DNA of 64,000 nucleotides from Linderina pennispora (lineage: Eukaryota; Kickxellomycota; Kickxellomycetes; Kickxellales; Kickxellaceae): positions 868,001 to 932,000 of the forward strand of contig NW_024468252.1 in assembly GCF_002104995.1 (NCBI RefSeq), written 5' to 3'. Both the position numbers and the translations under genes were made by a program. Every line of letters begins with the position of its first letter. Within the stretch, counting starts at the first letter, position 1. Of the stretch, positions 20,261-31,788 are shown one piece after another. The notes below the pieces were generated by a model, which was not told where the DNA came from, did not search any database, and saw only the letters and a list, made by a program, of their open reading frames with translations.

Positions 20261-23254
20261 TCACTGAGAAACTATATACGGGGCCAGCAGGTTGTGCGCA
20301 CACTTGACCACCGGGTACTCGCTCGAGTCCTCGCCCAGAGTCCTGAGCATGTCTTCGACCTCAATAAAGATCTTGTCGGCAAACTCGGCCTTGCACGGCT
20401 GCCGCCATCCACACTGGTCAACCATGACAGAGTACAGCGAATCTGCCTCGTCCCTGCTGTGCTCTTCAGAATACAGATCGTGGATTCCAGCGACGATCGG
20501 CCTGGAACACGCGCACAACCAGGCCAAGCGACGGCTCAGTCTGGTCGCCTGTGGTCTTTTAGTGCTGCTGGCCAGATGCTGAGCACATTGGCAATGACTG
20601 GCAATGTGTGGGCCTGGTCGACTGCCTCCATCAGCAGGTCGCACAAAAGGACGCGCAGCCGTTGGATGTCCTGCGCCAGGAAACAGAGCGCAGCAAAGAT
20701 TCGGGCCAGAGAGCAGGTCGCTGCTACGGTCCGGTCACTGCCACTGATGGTGCGCTGGGCCAGCAGCCGCATCAGGTTGCCAAAGAACTGGACCCGGTCG
20801 CACTTGTAAGCAAAGATCCACACCGCCATCGCCACATCCGACTCGAAGCTGCTAAGGCGCCTGGGGACATGCCCAGCGATCTGGTTATCAACGACAAAAG
20901 CGACAGGTCGCAGGCAGGCCGCTATCGCTGGCGGAGCCCGGGGCCAACAGCACCTTGCCTATACCCGGGCTAGCCATGTGCGACGAAAGCGTCTTCAGAA
21001 ACTCCGCAGGGTCGACCTCGGGGATCTCGCCAGTGATCTGGAGCAAAGACGCGTGCAGCTTCTGTGGAGTCTTCTGCAGGATGCTGAAGAAGCGTTTGGC
21101 ACGGTTGGCGCTGCTAATGCGCTTGTCCTTGAGCAGCCGCTCAATTGACTCGACTGTCTGCTCCGTGCCGCTTGCTTGCTTGGCTGAAGGGACATTGGCT
21201 GTCTTTTTCTGCACCGCTGGCACGCCGTTTTGCTTGGCAAGGCTGATGCTCGGAACCTGCTTGGGCCGCTTCGCCAACACTGTGCCCGACTGAGCAACCT
21301 CCTCACCCACATCCTGGGCCCGTTTCCTAGGTGTGATCGGCTGTAGGGCTGGGCGTGCATCATCGACTGCTGGCGGCACGGAGTGCCCAGCACCATCACG
21401 CAGATGCATAATCTTGACCTGCTGTTCGGTCACAATCTCCTGCAGCGCCCGCTTCTCAGTCTCCAGCTTTTCGACCTTTGCCCTCAGCGCAGCAATCCTC
21501 GACATACAGCGCCTCGTGCTTCGAGCTATCAGGCTTCGCCTCTGCCTGTGCCTTCCGGCCACGAGCTCCTTGGGAGCCCCCGCGACCCGCAGTCGCTGTT
21601 TGAGGTGCTGCTGCTGCTGATGTTGCTGCTGCTGATACAACGCCTGCGGCTGCTGAGCGTTTCGAATTTGACGAGTGCCGCAGCCGCATCGGCCGCTCAT
21701 TTGCTGCCTCCTGTGCTTCCTTCAGCTCGCGCTCCAGCTCTGTAGTCCTCTGCACCCTGCTCTTCAGATCCGACTCGAGGGCAATGATCTTCAAATCAAG
21801 CTGCGCAATTGGTGCTGGCAGCGTCGGTAGGCGATATGTTTGCGTTCGACACCTCGGCAGCTATTTCGCTGTGGCTGACCTCGGTGCCCTCAGTGATGTG
21901 CAGGGCCGTCTCCAGTTTCTCGATCTTCTGGTCGCGCACCTCCAAGTCTGCCTTTAGCTGGTCGATTTCGGCCTGCAACGTCGCTACCTTGCCACGCGGT
22001 CTGCGGCCGCCTTCGGGGTTCTGCTTGCGCTCGAGCTCCTCAACCATCACTCCCAGCTTGCGGATTGTCTCGTCTTTGTGCACAGCGTCGACGCGCAGAG
22101 TAGCCACTTCTTCGCGCAGCTCTTCTACAGCCATATCGGCCACATCCTCGATGGCTGCTGAGATGGCCTCGGCTGCGGTCGACGTGGACTTTGGCCGCGG
22201 GCGTGTTTTTTGCTTTTGGTGTTCCTTTGCATGCTCCTTTGCCTTGGCTAGCGCCGTCTCAAGATCTGCTATCCGCTTCTCATCGCGCTTCATGGCCCGT
22301 GTGTACTTTGCAACCTCTGACCGGTGCTCCGATCCGCGCGCCTTGTTCTCCGCCTTGGCCGCTGCCTTCAGCTCATCAATCTCCATTTGCGCGTCCTGGT
22401 AGCTCTTGGTCATGGTATCGAGACTGGCCTTGAGCTCGGCCGCGTTCTCCTCGAGTTGTGATGTGCGCATGGTCAGATCCATCTCCAGCTGCATCAGGCG
22501 CTCTTGCTCCTGCTCCAGCTCCGCCTCCTTGCTGGCCAGCGCCAGCCGGTGCCGCGTCATCTCCTTCTCCTGGCGGTCCACAAGCTCGGCCTGCTCGCGC
22601 GCGTACTTTGCCTGGATACTGATAACCTCGGCTTTGGTCGACGACCGGATCGAATCACGTGCGATTTTGAGCGACTTTATCGATCCTTCCTTTGCCAGCA
22701 GGTCCTTCTTTAGCCGCTCAACTTCCTCCAGCAACGAAGTGTTAGGTGACTTGGGCGGTGCGCCAACGCTGACTGCCGACTGGCGGAGCTCCGACACCTT
22801 CGCCTCCAGATCCTCCTTCAGGCCGCGCACACGCGACAGCTCGCGCTCGCGCTGCACCAGCAGGGAGCGTGCATCGTCGGTCTCGGCATTGGCCTTTGTT
22901 AGTTCGCGGTTCTTTGACTCCATGTCGCGCTGCAGGTTCTGGTACGCTGTGTGTTGTCGCTTCGCCTCATCGCGGCACTTTGCGATCTCTGCCCTGGCCG
23001 TGGCCAGCTCCTTCTCCTGGTCATTGAATACCTTCAGCAGCCGGACTGGTGTTTACCACTGCCTCTTTGAACTGCCGGATATTCTGCGCCGGCACGCTGA
23101 CTGTGACATTGCTGGAGTCTGTGGCTGTGTCTGCTGGGCGATTCCCGCTGGGTGTGTCATTGCCGTCCTGCGCTGGTCTGTCTGAGGGTGCTGGCGACTG
23201 GGTGCTGGCTGAATCGTTGGCGGCCTTTGACTCTGGGCGCGTCCCGACATCCAT
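20261..23254 (-). CDS. Long coiled-coil protein with a conserved-looking C-terminal helical domain
   Basis: The Ser/Pro-rich N-terminus (MDVGTRPESK) leads into several hundred residues of heptad coiled coil (22923 down to about 21800), an Ala/basic linker (KRPKQVP, RKRAQDV), and a helical C-terminal domain. That domain contains RISSANRAKRFFSILQKTP, VAMAVWIFAYKCDRVQFFGN, CSLARIFAALCFLAQDIQRL and RVLLCDLLMEAV, and ends near 20261. The architecture is compatible with a nuclear or spindle scaffold. The tail vaguely resembles the C-terminal domain of little-elongation-complex subunit ICE1, but this is a weak inference. Six frame changes (near 23030, 21800, 21500, 20890, 20560 and 20510) each equal one extra base. 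It shares a 236-base divergent promoter with SWC4. Confidence 0.65.
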
Positions 23255-23490
23255 TTTTTTTTTCTTCCTTTTAATAAATACACGAATTACCGTACGAAAT
23301 GGTTTTCGAAATAAAAAAATTACACGCCACGCTTGCGAGTTTGTAGCTTTTTCTTTTTACCAGTGGAGCGACTCGGCTCGATCGATTTCGCGCCTCCTTT
23401 CGTGGCAGCTTGTTAGGAAAATTGGCAACCCACCTTTTTCTCCTCCGATAATTCAGCTTTTTTTTTCTTGCATTCAACAAACTCTATTCA
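23255..23490. promoter_or_regulatory. Bidirectional promoter between the coiled-coil gene and SWC4
   Basis: 236 bases between divergent ATGs, rich in T and A runs near 23257-23265 and 23458-23468. No defined motif found. Confidence 0.4.
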
Positions 23491-25145
23491 ATGGCCGGGC
23501 CAAAGCAAAAGCCAAAGGGGCTGAGCCGCGAACTGACGTCCCTATACCTGGAGAACCAGCCGGTGCCTGTGGCGCTGGACCAATTCCGGGCCAAGCCAAA
23601 ATTCGGCACCAAAGCAGAGCGCTGGGTGTGGCGAGGGTTCAAGAGCAGCGCGCGCAACGACGACCTTGTGCTGCACCACTGGACCAAGGCCAACGAGCAG
23701 TTTACAGACTACTTCTACGCGCGGTACAATGCAAAGACGAAGCCGTGCCAGTACACCGATGACGAATACACAAAGCGCATTGAGCCATTAGACGCGGCGT
23801 GGACGCGCACAGAAACGGACTACTTGCTGAAGCTGTGCGAGCAGTTTGACCTGCGGTTCGTGGTGATACATGACCGCTACTACACACACCCGGAGTGTCC
23901 GAAGGAGGGGATGAGGCTGGACCGCACGCTGGAGGACTTGAAGGACCGGTACTATGCGGTGAGCCGGGTATTGACGCAGAGCCGGGCACAGCAGGATACA
24001 CGCGATCTGGATGACCTGCCATTGCAGGCAACAAACAAGCTGGCTGATGACCTGGCGCTGCTGCGGTTCGATAAGACCAAGGAGCAGGAGCGAAAGAGGT
24101 ATCTCGAGGCACTGTTCAGACGCACCAAGGATGAGATTGAGGAGGAGGAAATGCTGATTGCCGAGGCACGGCGCATCGAGGCTAACGAGCGGCGACTGGT
24201 GCATGAGCGCGAGATGCTGATCCAGTCGCATGTGCTGTTCGATGAGGTGCCCGCCGGAGATGTGGGCCCAGCAGTCAAGGTGCAGTTCTCGTCAGGCTCA
24301 GATCTGCCGCTGCAGAGTGGAGTGGCGACTCCACTGGGAGAGCACGGCCGGGTGCGCAAGGGCGGGCCTGATGGGTCAGACACGGGCAGCATCAAGTCTA
24401 TAAAGCGCCACAAGTCGTCGCACAACGTGGCGGGCAGACATCGGGCGGGCTCGCAAAAGGCCGATGCGCACCATGGAGCACCCAAGCTGAGCACCAGCAG
24501 CGTTGATGCCGGTGGACGTCACCGCACGCCCTCATCGCCGGGGCTGGGCAGCGCACCGCGTGTGAAGGACGAGCGTGGCTCGATGCCGCCCGAGTTTGGC
24601 AAGCTGACATTTGCCACTGAGGAACACCTGGTGGATCCGGCAATCTCGTATGTGAGTATCGGGGAGGGCGAGACCGTGGCTGTTGCGCAGCGCGATACCA
24701 AGCTCGGCCCTGGCGTGTTCCTGCGGTCTGACAAGCTACACCCGATCCCCAAGAACAAGCTGGAGGCGGTCAAGGATTTCATGCACGACCTTGGCCTCAG
24801 CAGCCCGAACACAATCTGGCCGCGGCCCGTGATGGCCACGCCTGCAGTGTGCGACCGCTTCGACAGCCTGCAGTCGACAATCATCCCGCTGCTGGACTGC
24901 AAGAAGACCGTGGACAAGCTCGAGACCGAGGTCCAGGTGCTGCGGTCGCGGCGGCGGCTGCTGGTCAACGACATCGGCGAGGCCAAGGCACAGGCCATTC
25001 GTGAGCAAACTGCCGCCGCTGACGCCAGCCAAGATTGCCGAGGCCAGCCGGTCGTTGTCTCCGGCAGGTCAGCGAGACGCCGCTGGCGGGCAGACATAAC
25101 CGCAAGGGCAGCTCGGCCAGCAGCCGCAAGAAGCACCGCGACTAG
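23491..25145 (+). CDS. SWC4: SWC4/DMAP1 subunit of NuA4 and SWR1 chromatin complexes
   Basis: Starts MAGPKQKPKGLSRELTSLY. A SANT/Myb-like DNA- or histone-binding domain is clear (DDEYTKRIEPLDAAWTRTET, LLKLCEQFDLRFVVIHDRYY, TLEDLKDRYYAV). Acidic coiled helices follow (EEEEMLIAEARRIEANERRL), then a DMAP1 C-terminal region (HPIPKNKLEAVKDFMHDLGL, VCDRFDSLQSTIIPLLDCKK). Fungal Swc4/Eaf2 helps deposit H2A.Z and acetylate H4. The first 1.5 kb is unbroken. Two +1 breaks near 25005 and 25063 move the C-terminus to a basic tail (RHNRKGSSASSRKKHRD) ending at 25145. Ignoring them would give a wrong, longer protein. Confidence 0.92.
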
Positions 25146-25449
25146 GCTGTTTTTTGTTGGAAATGGGACATGTTTTATTTGCGCCTTCGCCGAATAAATC
25201 TATGGAAAGTCTGTTTTTACAGCCGGAGCCTGGGGATGCATGTAATATCCCACACTCGCAGGTGGTGGCGACTGTGCTGACAGTGAGAATTGAAAGGCCG
25301 CTTTGTGTGACACGGAAATGCCATGTTCGATGCGGCCCTGCTTATCTTACCCATCAGTAAGCGCCCAGATAGGGGTAAAAAAGCCGGCACCAGTTGCTTA
25401 CCGCAATGGTGGCTCTTCTTTTGGCTCTTTTGGAGGGAGGCGGGCCCTG

Positions 25450-25999
25450 TTAGGCAGCCAGGAGCATAGTCTGCGCCTGCTTTCCGCTCAGCCAGAATGG
25501 TCGACACGACCTGCTCCAGGCCCATGCGCCCAATGCTGGCGTTATCCTTGAACCGATTGACGCAAAAGTCTTCGACCCTGCTCGCAAACCGCGACATGGC
25601 CCCAGCGGCCTTCACCTGCGCGGACTGCACAAACACCGTGTGCTTGACGTTCTCCGGATCCGGCTTGTACACGATGTGCTCACCGACCGACAGCAGGTTG
25701 CCGAACGTCAGGTTCTGGCTCTGCATGGTCAGCGTGCGCTGCTTCGGGTCGACCTCCGAGTACTCAAGCACGTACGAGACGTCACCGCCAAAGAGCTTGC
25801 GAATCAGAGTTGGCACGTTCTGCTTCACCATGATGAGCCGTTCCATGCGCAGGATGCCGGTGGTTTCGTCGAGCTCCTGGTTGATGACCTCGACGTGGCG
25901 GACGTGCGGCGTCTTGTCGTTCGGGTACTTGCGCCAGTTGGCCAGACTCACTGTGTCCCAGTCGTGCTTGAAAACGTGTGTGGCCTCGAAGAGTCTCAT
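25450..25999 (-). CDS. PRELI/MSF1-domain phospholipid transfer protein (Ups/Slowmo family)
   Basis: Begins at ATG 25999 (MRLFEATHVFKHDWDTVSLA) and spans the whole PRELI domain: ANWRKYPN, MERLIMVKQNVPTLIRKL, TLTMQSQNLTFGNLLSVGE, and a C-terminal helix with MGLEQVVSTILAER. Yeast homologues act in the intermembrane space with Mdm35, moving phosphatidic acid or phosphatidylserine between mitochondrial membranes. The details look closest to the Ups2/Ups3 (PRELID3) branch; the exact paralogue is uncertain. One extra A in an AAA run near 25483 breaks the frame. Removing it gives a short tail KQAQTMLLAA and a stop at 25450, the usual length of about 180 residues. Confidence 0.88.
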
Positions 26000-26183
26000 T
26001 GTGAAGGGCTGTTGAGAAATTAGAGTAGTGAATGCAGATAACGAGAGTAATACAAGAACAGAGGAGAAAGCACGCCCAGGGAGAAAGACAAACCGACTCT
26101 GCTGGCACCAGGAACAAAAGAAAAGACGATACAGGGAGGCGAGAAGAAGGTGCGGTGGGGACGGTTGAGCACAGGCGAACCGT

Positions 26184-26193
26184 CTTTTATACC
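26184..26193 (-). promoter_or_regulatory. TATA box of the PRELI-family gene
   Basis: On the minus strand the bases read GGTATAAAAG, about 190 bases before the ATG at 25999. Two CCAAT boxes lie farther upstream on the same strand. Confidence 0.55.
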
Positions 26194-26275
26194 ATGAATG
26201 TGAAAGAGTCCACTTCAAAAAAATTTCGCACCCCAACGAAATCGCGCACCGGGTTGAGACTGCTTTCCGCTTGCG

Positions 26276-26300
26276 ATTGGACAACGGGGGCTGCGATTGG
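26276..26300 (-). promoter_or_regulatory. Two CCAAT boxes, 20 bases apart
   Basis: CCAAT occurs on the minus strand at 26276-26280 and 26296-26300, in the same context (CCAATCGCA). They lie about 90-110 bases above the TATA box of the PRELI gene. CCAAT is the known site of the HAP/NF-Y complex, which often controls mitochondrial genes in fungi. Use here is inferred. Confidence 0.5.
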
Positions 26301-27214
26301 CTCGAATTTCCCTGGCGCTTATAGAATGTACCCGCCATATCGCGGACATGGCGGAACATCTTGCCAAGGAGCGCCGCTGAACATGCCTGTGTCCATGCTA
26401 AGGATAGTCGCCGGTGGCGAAAAGAGCGGGGGTCTGTATATGTCGCGGTCGGCCACGACTGGCCATGTGTGATGCTCCCAAGCAAAGTACCACTTGGCTC
26501 TGTGGATAATGTGTAGAGATAATGCGGGGAAGGGATCTGCAGATCCGGTGATTTCATGATCTGGACGGTGGTCCTGCTTGGGCAAAATGACGCTGGGCAT
26601 GAGCCCCGAAGGCTCGCATGCTATCGACTCCCATGGAGTCTGACAGTGCATAGGTTGACTGCTGAGAAATGTAGAGCGGAATGGTGCATAGGATAGCTCA
26701 GAAGTAAACTGGCATTGCACTGTAGCTGCACATCTTGTACCATCTATGGAGCTGGCAGCGTAGCCGCTTTACATGCTGCTGGAAAGCGGCCAGCAACCCG
26801 GAATTTGCAACCACCAGCAAGGCATGCGCAGCATGGTGGTCCAGGAGGCACGTTGAACATGGATGCAGAAGTGGAATGCACCAAAGTGGCATGCCCCCTT
26901 CTCCATGTCCATCGGAGAGGTTTGCAGTCCAGCAGAGCCCATCTGAGCCATTCTGTCCGATTGTCAGAAGTTCTTTTTTCTGCGATCGTCCCCAGCGATC
27001 AGTCTAGCAAATTGGCACCTTTTCATTTTTTTCCAGGAGCAAAAAGATGGTCGCCACGTCACGCTAGCAAGCTCGGCCAGTGAGGAGTTCTCACGGCAAG
27101 AAAGTGGGCGTATTTAGCCAACGCGCAGCGGCGCCATTCTTCGCGGTCTGCTGTTCTTCTTGTCTCTTCTTTCGGTATATTTCTTTGGTATTCTACAAGG
27201 CATTGTTTTTGCAA
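26301..27214. other. Intergenic region and calnexin promoter
   Basis: Upstream sequence of calnexin (plus strand) and of the PRELI gene (minus strand). Several short open frames, none with a recognised domain. A pyrimidine-rich stretch at 27135-27185 precedes the calnexin ATG. Confidence 0.4.
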
Positions 27215-28929
27215 ATGACAAGACTCAATCTGCTAATGCTAGCAGCACTGACCGTGCTGAGCAGCAACCGGGCCATGGGCGACGAGGTTCTGGAGCAAGC
27301 CAGCGGACGTGCCGCCAGAGGCCAAGCCCACCATCAAGCTGCCTGCATTTGAGCCCTATGCGGTCGATGGTGCCGCTATGTGGGAGCAGTTCACTGACTC
27401 GAGCGCGTCTCGCTGGCGGCGTAGCCAGGCTGAGAAGAAGGGCGAGGAGGGCCTGCGCTATGACGGCGAGTGGGAAGTTGAGGAGCTGACCAAGCTGGCG
27501 GGTATCGAGGGCGACAAGGCACTGGTGGTCAAGAGCGAGGCTCGCCACCACGCCATTTCGGCCAAGCTTGATAAGACATTCGACCCGGCCACTGATGGCA
27601 TGGTGTTCCAGTACGAGGTCAAGCTGCAGGAGAGCCTGGGGTGCGGCGGTGCGTACGCCAAGCTACTGACCACGCCGTTTGCCGGCGAGTTCAGTGACGC
27701 TACTCCGTACACGATCATGTTTGGTCCTGACAAGTGCGGTGAGAGCAAGATCCATCTCATCTTCCGGCACAAGAACCCGATCACCGGCGAGTACACTGAG
27801 CACCACCTGGACCAGCCGCCGATGCCGCCAGTAGACCACCTGTCGCATCTGTACACCCTGGTGATCCATCCGAACAACACATTCAACATGCTGGTAGACA
27901 ACGTCGAGAAGCGCACTGGCAGTCTGCTGGCTGACTTTGTGCCGCCAGTCAACCCGCCCAAGGAAATCGTCGACGAGAACGACAAGAAGCCAGAGGACTG
28001 GGTTGACGACGCCGAGATCCCTGATCCTAAGGCCAGAAAGCCGGAGGACTGGGACGAGGATGCGCCGCTGCTGATTCCTGACGAGGAGGCTGAAAAGCCT
28101 AAGGGCTGGCTTGAAGACGAGCCGCTGATGGTGCCGGCGCCCGACGCCGAGAAGCCCGCGGACTGGGACGATGAAGAGGATGGCGATTGGTCGCCGCCGC
28201 TCGTGCCCAACCCCAAGTGCGAGGACGCCCCTGGGTGCGGCCCGTGGGAGCGGCCCATGAAGCGCAATCCTGAGTTCAAGGGCCAGTGGAGCGCACCGCT
28301 GATCGAAAACCCGCTGTACAAGGGCCAGTGGGCGCCGCGCAACATCCCGAACCCGGCGTTTTTTGAGGACCTGGAGCTGTACAAGTTGAACAAGATCGAC
28401 GCTGTCGGCTTTGAGCTGTGGACCATGCAGGCCTGGCATCTCATTCGACAACATCTACCTGGGTGCCAGCGCCGACGTTGCTTCTCAGATCGCCAAGGAC
28501 GTGTGGGCGCCCAAGCTTGCTTCTGAAAACGAGGTTGAGGTGGCCACGCGCCCCAAGCCGCCTCCTGCCCCCAAGCCGCAGATGCCGCCGGTTCTCGACA
28601 TGTTCAAGGCGCGCTTTGTCGAGGTCATCGACAGCATTCACGCCTTCTACGAGGAATTCACCAACGAGGGCATCATCTCGGCTCTGCGCAACGAGCGCCA
28701 TGGTGCCTTTGGCATCCTGATGTTGGCGGCTGGCCTGAGCTGGATGATGTGGAACATCGTGCTGGTCTTTGGCTTTGTGAGCCGGATCTGGAGGGAGACC
28801 ACACCCAGGGCTCCTGGTGCGGGTGCTGCCGCCGCCGGTTCTGGAGATGCCGCCGAGGGATCCTCGACTGGTCGTGCTGCCGCTGCTGCCACCACTGCCA
28901 CCAAGCGCAGCGCGAAAAAGTCAGAGTAA
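27215..28929 (+). CDS. CNE1: Calnexin, ER lectin chaperone
   Basis: A signal peptide ([19 protein letters not shown]) precedes a lectin domain ([40 protein letters not shown]). The Pro-rich P-domain arm follows, with both repeat types ([20 protein letters not shown] and [20 protein letters not shown]). Then come a return to the globular domain ([12 protein letters not shown]), a membrane segment ([20 protein letters not shown]) and a cytosolic Ala/Ser/Lys tail. It binds monoglucosylated glycoproteins during folding in the ER. Two breaks near 27305 and 28435 each equal one extra base; the second interrupts the AGISFDNIY segment. A lumenal retention signal is not expected, because the protein is membrane-anchored. 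Confidence 0.95.
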
Positions 28930-29080
28930 AATCAACGCAAAACCTACAGCCAACCGGTTTGGGAGTGACGTTTCTTGGCGGTGCCTTCTCCGCATGCGGC
29001 CTTGCTTCGCTTCACCTTTACTTTTCTCACATTGTCTCAATTAAAAACACTTTACCCCTTTTTTGCATTTCGATTGACAG

Positions 29081-31788
29081 ATGGGAGGAGAGAACAGCAA
29101 ATTGGCCTTCCGCAAGTGTGTGTTCCGCCTGGCCGAGCAGCGAGTACGTTCATTAGACTCTGCCCAGCATGCATGTCTGCCTTTGACACCACCTGTTTCT
29201 AACCAGCCCTTTCTCTTGCTTCTGTAGAGCCTTCCCGATAGCGCCGAGGATGCATGGAGCCCAGTAAGTAGAGCTGCAAAGATAAAAAAGCATGTTTACC
29301 TGCATCCGTGGTGAGGACTCGTGCTAAATAGCCTTGGCCCATCCTGTAGTTTTGGCTGCTGCCTGAAGGACCAGGTGACGTATTCTCGCTGGTGACGCCT
29401 GCCGATATCCGGCGAATCCGCGACCATGCGCAGGAGAACTTTATAAAGCTTATTGACAAGGTGTTCGATCGGCTGCTGGTGATGAAAGCAGCGCCTGATC
29501 TGGCAAAATCGCCTGCGAACACTAAGCAGCTGCTAAACTGCGTGCGCGTGCTGACACGTCTAATCCCGTTCGCCTTCGAGCAGTGCCCTGACGGCAGCAG
29601 AATCGAGGACATATTGCTGTGGACTCAGCGCCCGCGGCCTGGCAGCGGTGCGGACTATATACTGGGCCGCCAGCTGGTGGCAGCTACCATCGACCTGCTC
29701 TTTACGTCCGGGTTTACGATTCCGGCGGCTACAGTGGGCGAAAACGCGGTGGTGCGCTATACGATCTGGGAGAACGGTGTGGGGCAAACGTCATCGCTGG
29801 GGTCGTCCAAGGAGCATATCAGTAACCGGGTCGAGGTTATGCGCCTGCTACTGGTGTTGTGCTCAAAGACTATGTATGTGACGCCACCGCATGCTGTGGC
29901 CCAGCCGAACGAGGCCCTGCACCTTGTATCGTACAACACAAACAAGAAGATGGTGCTTTGCCTGCTGTGCAGTCTGATCAACACAGCGCTCAAGGACCGC
30001 ACCCAGGGATGGGCACTGCCGTACCGCAACTCGGCAGTACAGGACCCATCAGAAACCCTGGCGCTGCAGTCGATGCAAGCGCTGTTCATCCTGCTTGACT
30101 ACCAGACGCCGCCGACAAAAAAGGGCGCATTAGAGCCTGCAGTAGAAGGTAGCGGCGAGGAGAACACGCCATCGATGGTTCTGGTTACCGGTACAGCTAC
30201 TGGCGCGCAGAACCTGTTTAGCGTATTCGTGTCAAAGCTGCACCGCAGCCAAGAGTTTGACTTTTTGATCACCAACATCCTGCGGCTGCTGGAAGAGGCG
30301 ATGCGCTCCAACTTGTCGATCCTGGCGTCGGTGACCAAACAGCAGTCTCGCAGTATCATGCACCAGGAGGCCGCTATCCTGCTGTGGACTCTGCTCGAGA
30401 GCAACAAACAGCTGAAGGAATACCTGGTCGACCACAACTTGACACTGCGGCTGTTTGCCGTGCTGACATATTTCATGCTCAACGGCTACAATGACCCAGC
30501 ACAGGCCGGCATGGTGCGCACCATCTCACACATCCTTCATTTCCTGTCTGAGGACAGCAGCTTCGCAACGCGCCTGATGCAGCCCTTCGACCAGTCAATT
30601 CTGCCCAGCACCATGCGTATGCCTGACCACTCGCTGACGCATGCTGACTTTATGATCAACACCGTCTACACGCTGCTCAGTGCCTCGAAACCGTACCTGG
30701 TGCCGGTGTACTCGAACCTGCTGCTTCTAGTGCGCAATGTCTCGCCATATCTGACTCAGATGTGCAATACCACTGCCGACCGGCTGGTCGCACTGTTTGA
30801 CATCATCTCGTCACCGGCCTTCATCATCTCCGAGTCGTACCATGTCAGATGGCTGATCTACTTGATTGAAGTCTTTGACTACGTTGTGCACTACCGGGCC
30901 GTTGACAACCCACATTTGATGCTGAGCATGGTCCGCTCGCGCGCCTGCTTCACACGCTTGCGGGACTTTGATTTGGCTCTGGCTGAGAGGGAATTGGCGG
31001 CTCTGCGCGACAAGAAGAGCAAGTCGGAATCTGCACGCACCATTGGGCGACGCACAAGCTCAAATTCTGGAACACCTACAGCTGCCGGCGAAAGTCCCGG
31101 TGCGGAGAGTCTCCGGGAGACTGATGCTGCCCATACAGCCACGCCAGAGCCGCAGGAGGCTGCGGCAGACGGCACAGCGAGTCCAGCACTGTCCGCCAAG
31201 GCGCGCGGCAAGATGCCTGACACAGGCGACAGCAGCGCTGCCATTGGACGGGCGCAGTCGACAGCCAGTCTGGCCAAGCAAGGTAGTGGTGGCACGGGGG
31301 CGCGCCAGTTCCAGCCCAGCAAAGAGTGGGTGTTTTCGTGGCTGCCAGACTTGCCACTGGACCCGATCATTGCCGTGCTTGAGGTACTGGCGACACACAT
31401 CGACGAGATTGCGAACCAGGTACAGGCTGATGCTGATGCGGCTGCGGCTGCTGCTGCCACCCCAGGCAGTGACGCCAAGGTGGACCCCAGTGACCCCAGC
31501 AGCGGCACACCTGGGCTTGCAACCAGCAACGCTGAAGCCACGCCTGTGCCAGCGGACCCGACCAGCACGATTCTGCAGTGGCTCGGGTCTGATGCAATGG
31601 CTAAGGTGCTGCCTGACCTGGAGGAGTCGATGCCGCAGATCCGGCCACGGCTACAGGGCATGAGTCCGGCACTAGTGGTGTGGTTCCGCAGCTTGCTGTG
31701 GAGTCTCATCTATGCGTCTGGAATGAAGCCTTTTGGCGTGTGGAAGAACACCCATGTCCGTTTGTTCGTCGTCAGGAACTCTGTCTAA
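29081..31788 (+). CDS. HID1-family Golgi/secretory protein, three exons, intact
   Basis: Exons 29081-29143, 29228-29263 and 29350-31788 join in phase (donors GTACG and GTAAG, acceptors CTGTAG). The N-terminus MGGENSKLAFRKCVFRLAE matches the HID1 start, including Gly2, which is N-myristoylated in known members. The helical-repeat body carries LLNCVRVLTRLIPF, VMRLLLVLCSKTMYV, EAAILLWTLLESNKQLKEYL and LVPVYSNLLLLVRNVSPYL; the C-terminal part has SKEWVFSWLPDLPLDPIIAV. HID1 acts at the Golgi/TGN in dense-core vesicle formation in animals; the fission-yeast relative Ftp105 is also at the Golgi. The protein is about 845 residues, with a low-complexity insert near 30990-31310. No frame breaks over 2.4 kb. 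Confidence 0.93.
29144..29349 (+). other. Two introns flanking a 36-base exon of the HID1-like gene
   Basis: Introns 29144-29227 and 29264-29349. The 12-codon exon between them encodes SLPDSAEDAWSP, and the join continues as FWLLPEGPGDVFSLV. All phases are zero. Confidence 0.8.

Noticed and set aside
24990-25197. C-terminal residues of SWC4 as read in the uncorrected frame to 25197
   Set aside because: After the first break that frame encodes Arg/Ala-rich noise; the +1 frames give a sensible basic tail ending at 25145.
25146-25449. Long C-terminal extension of the PRELI-family protein to 25217
   Set aside because: The extension has no conserved features and doubles the unstructured tail; removal of one extra A gives the normal length and a stop at 25450.
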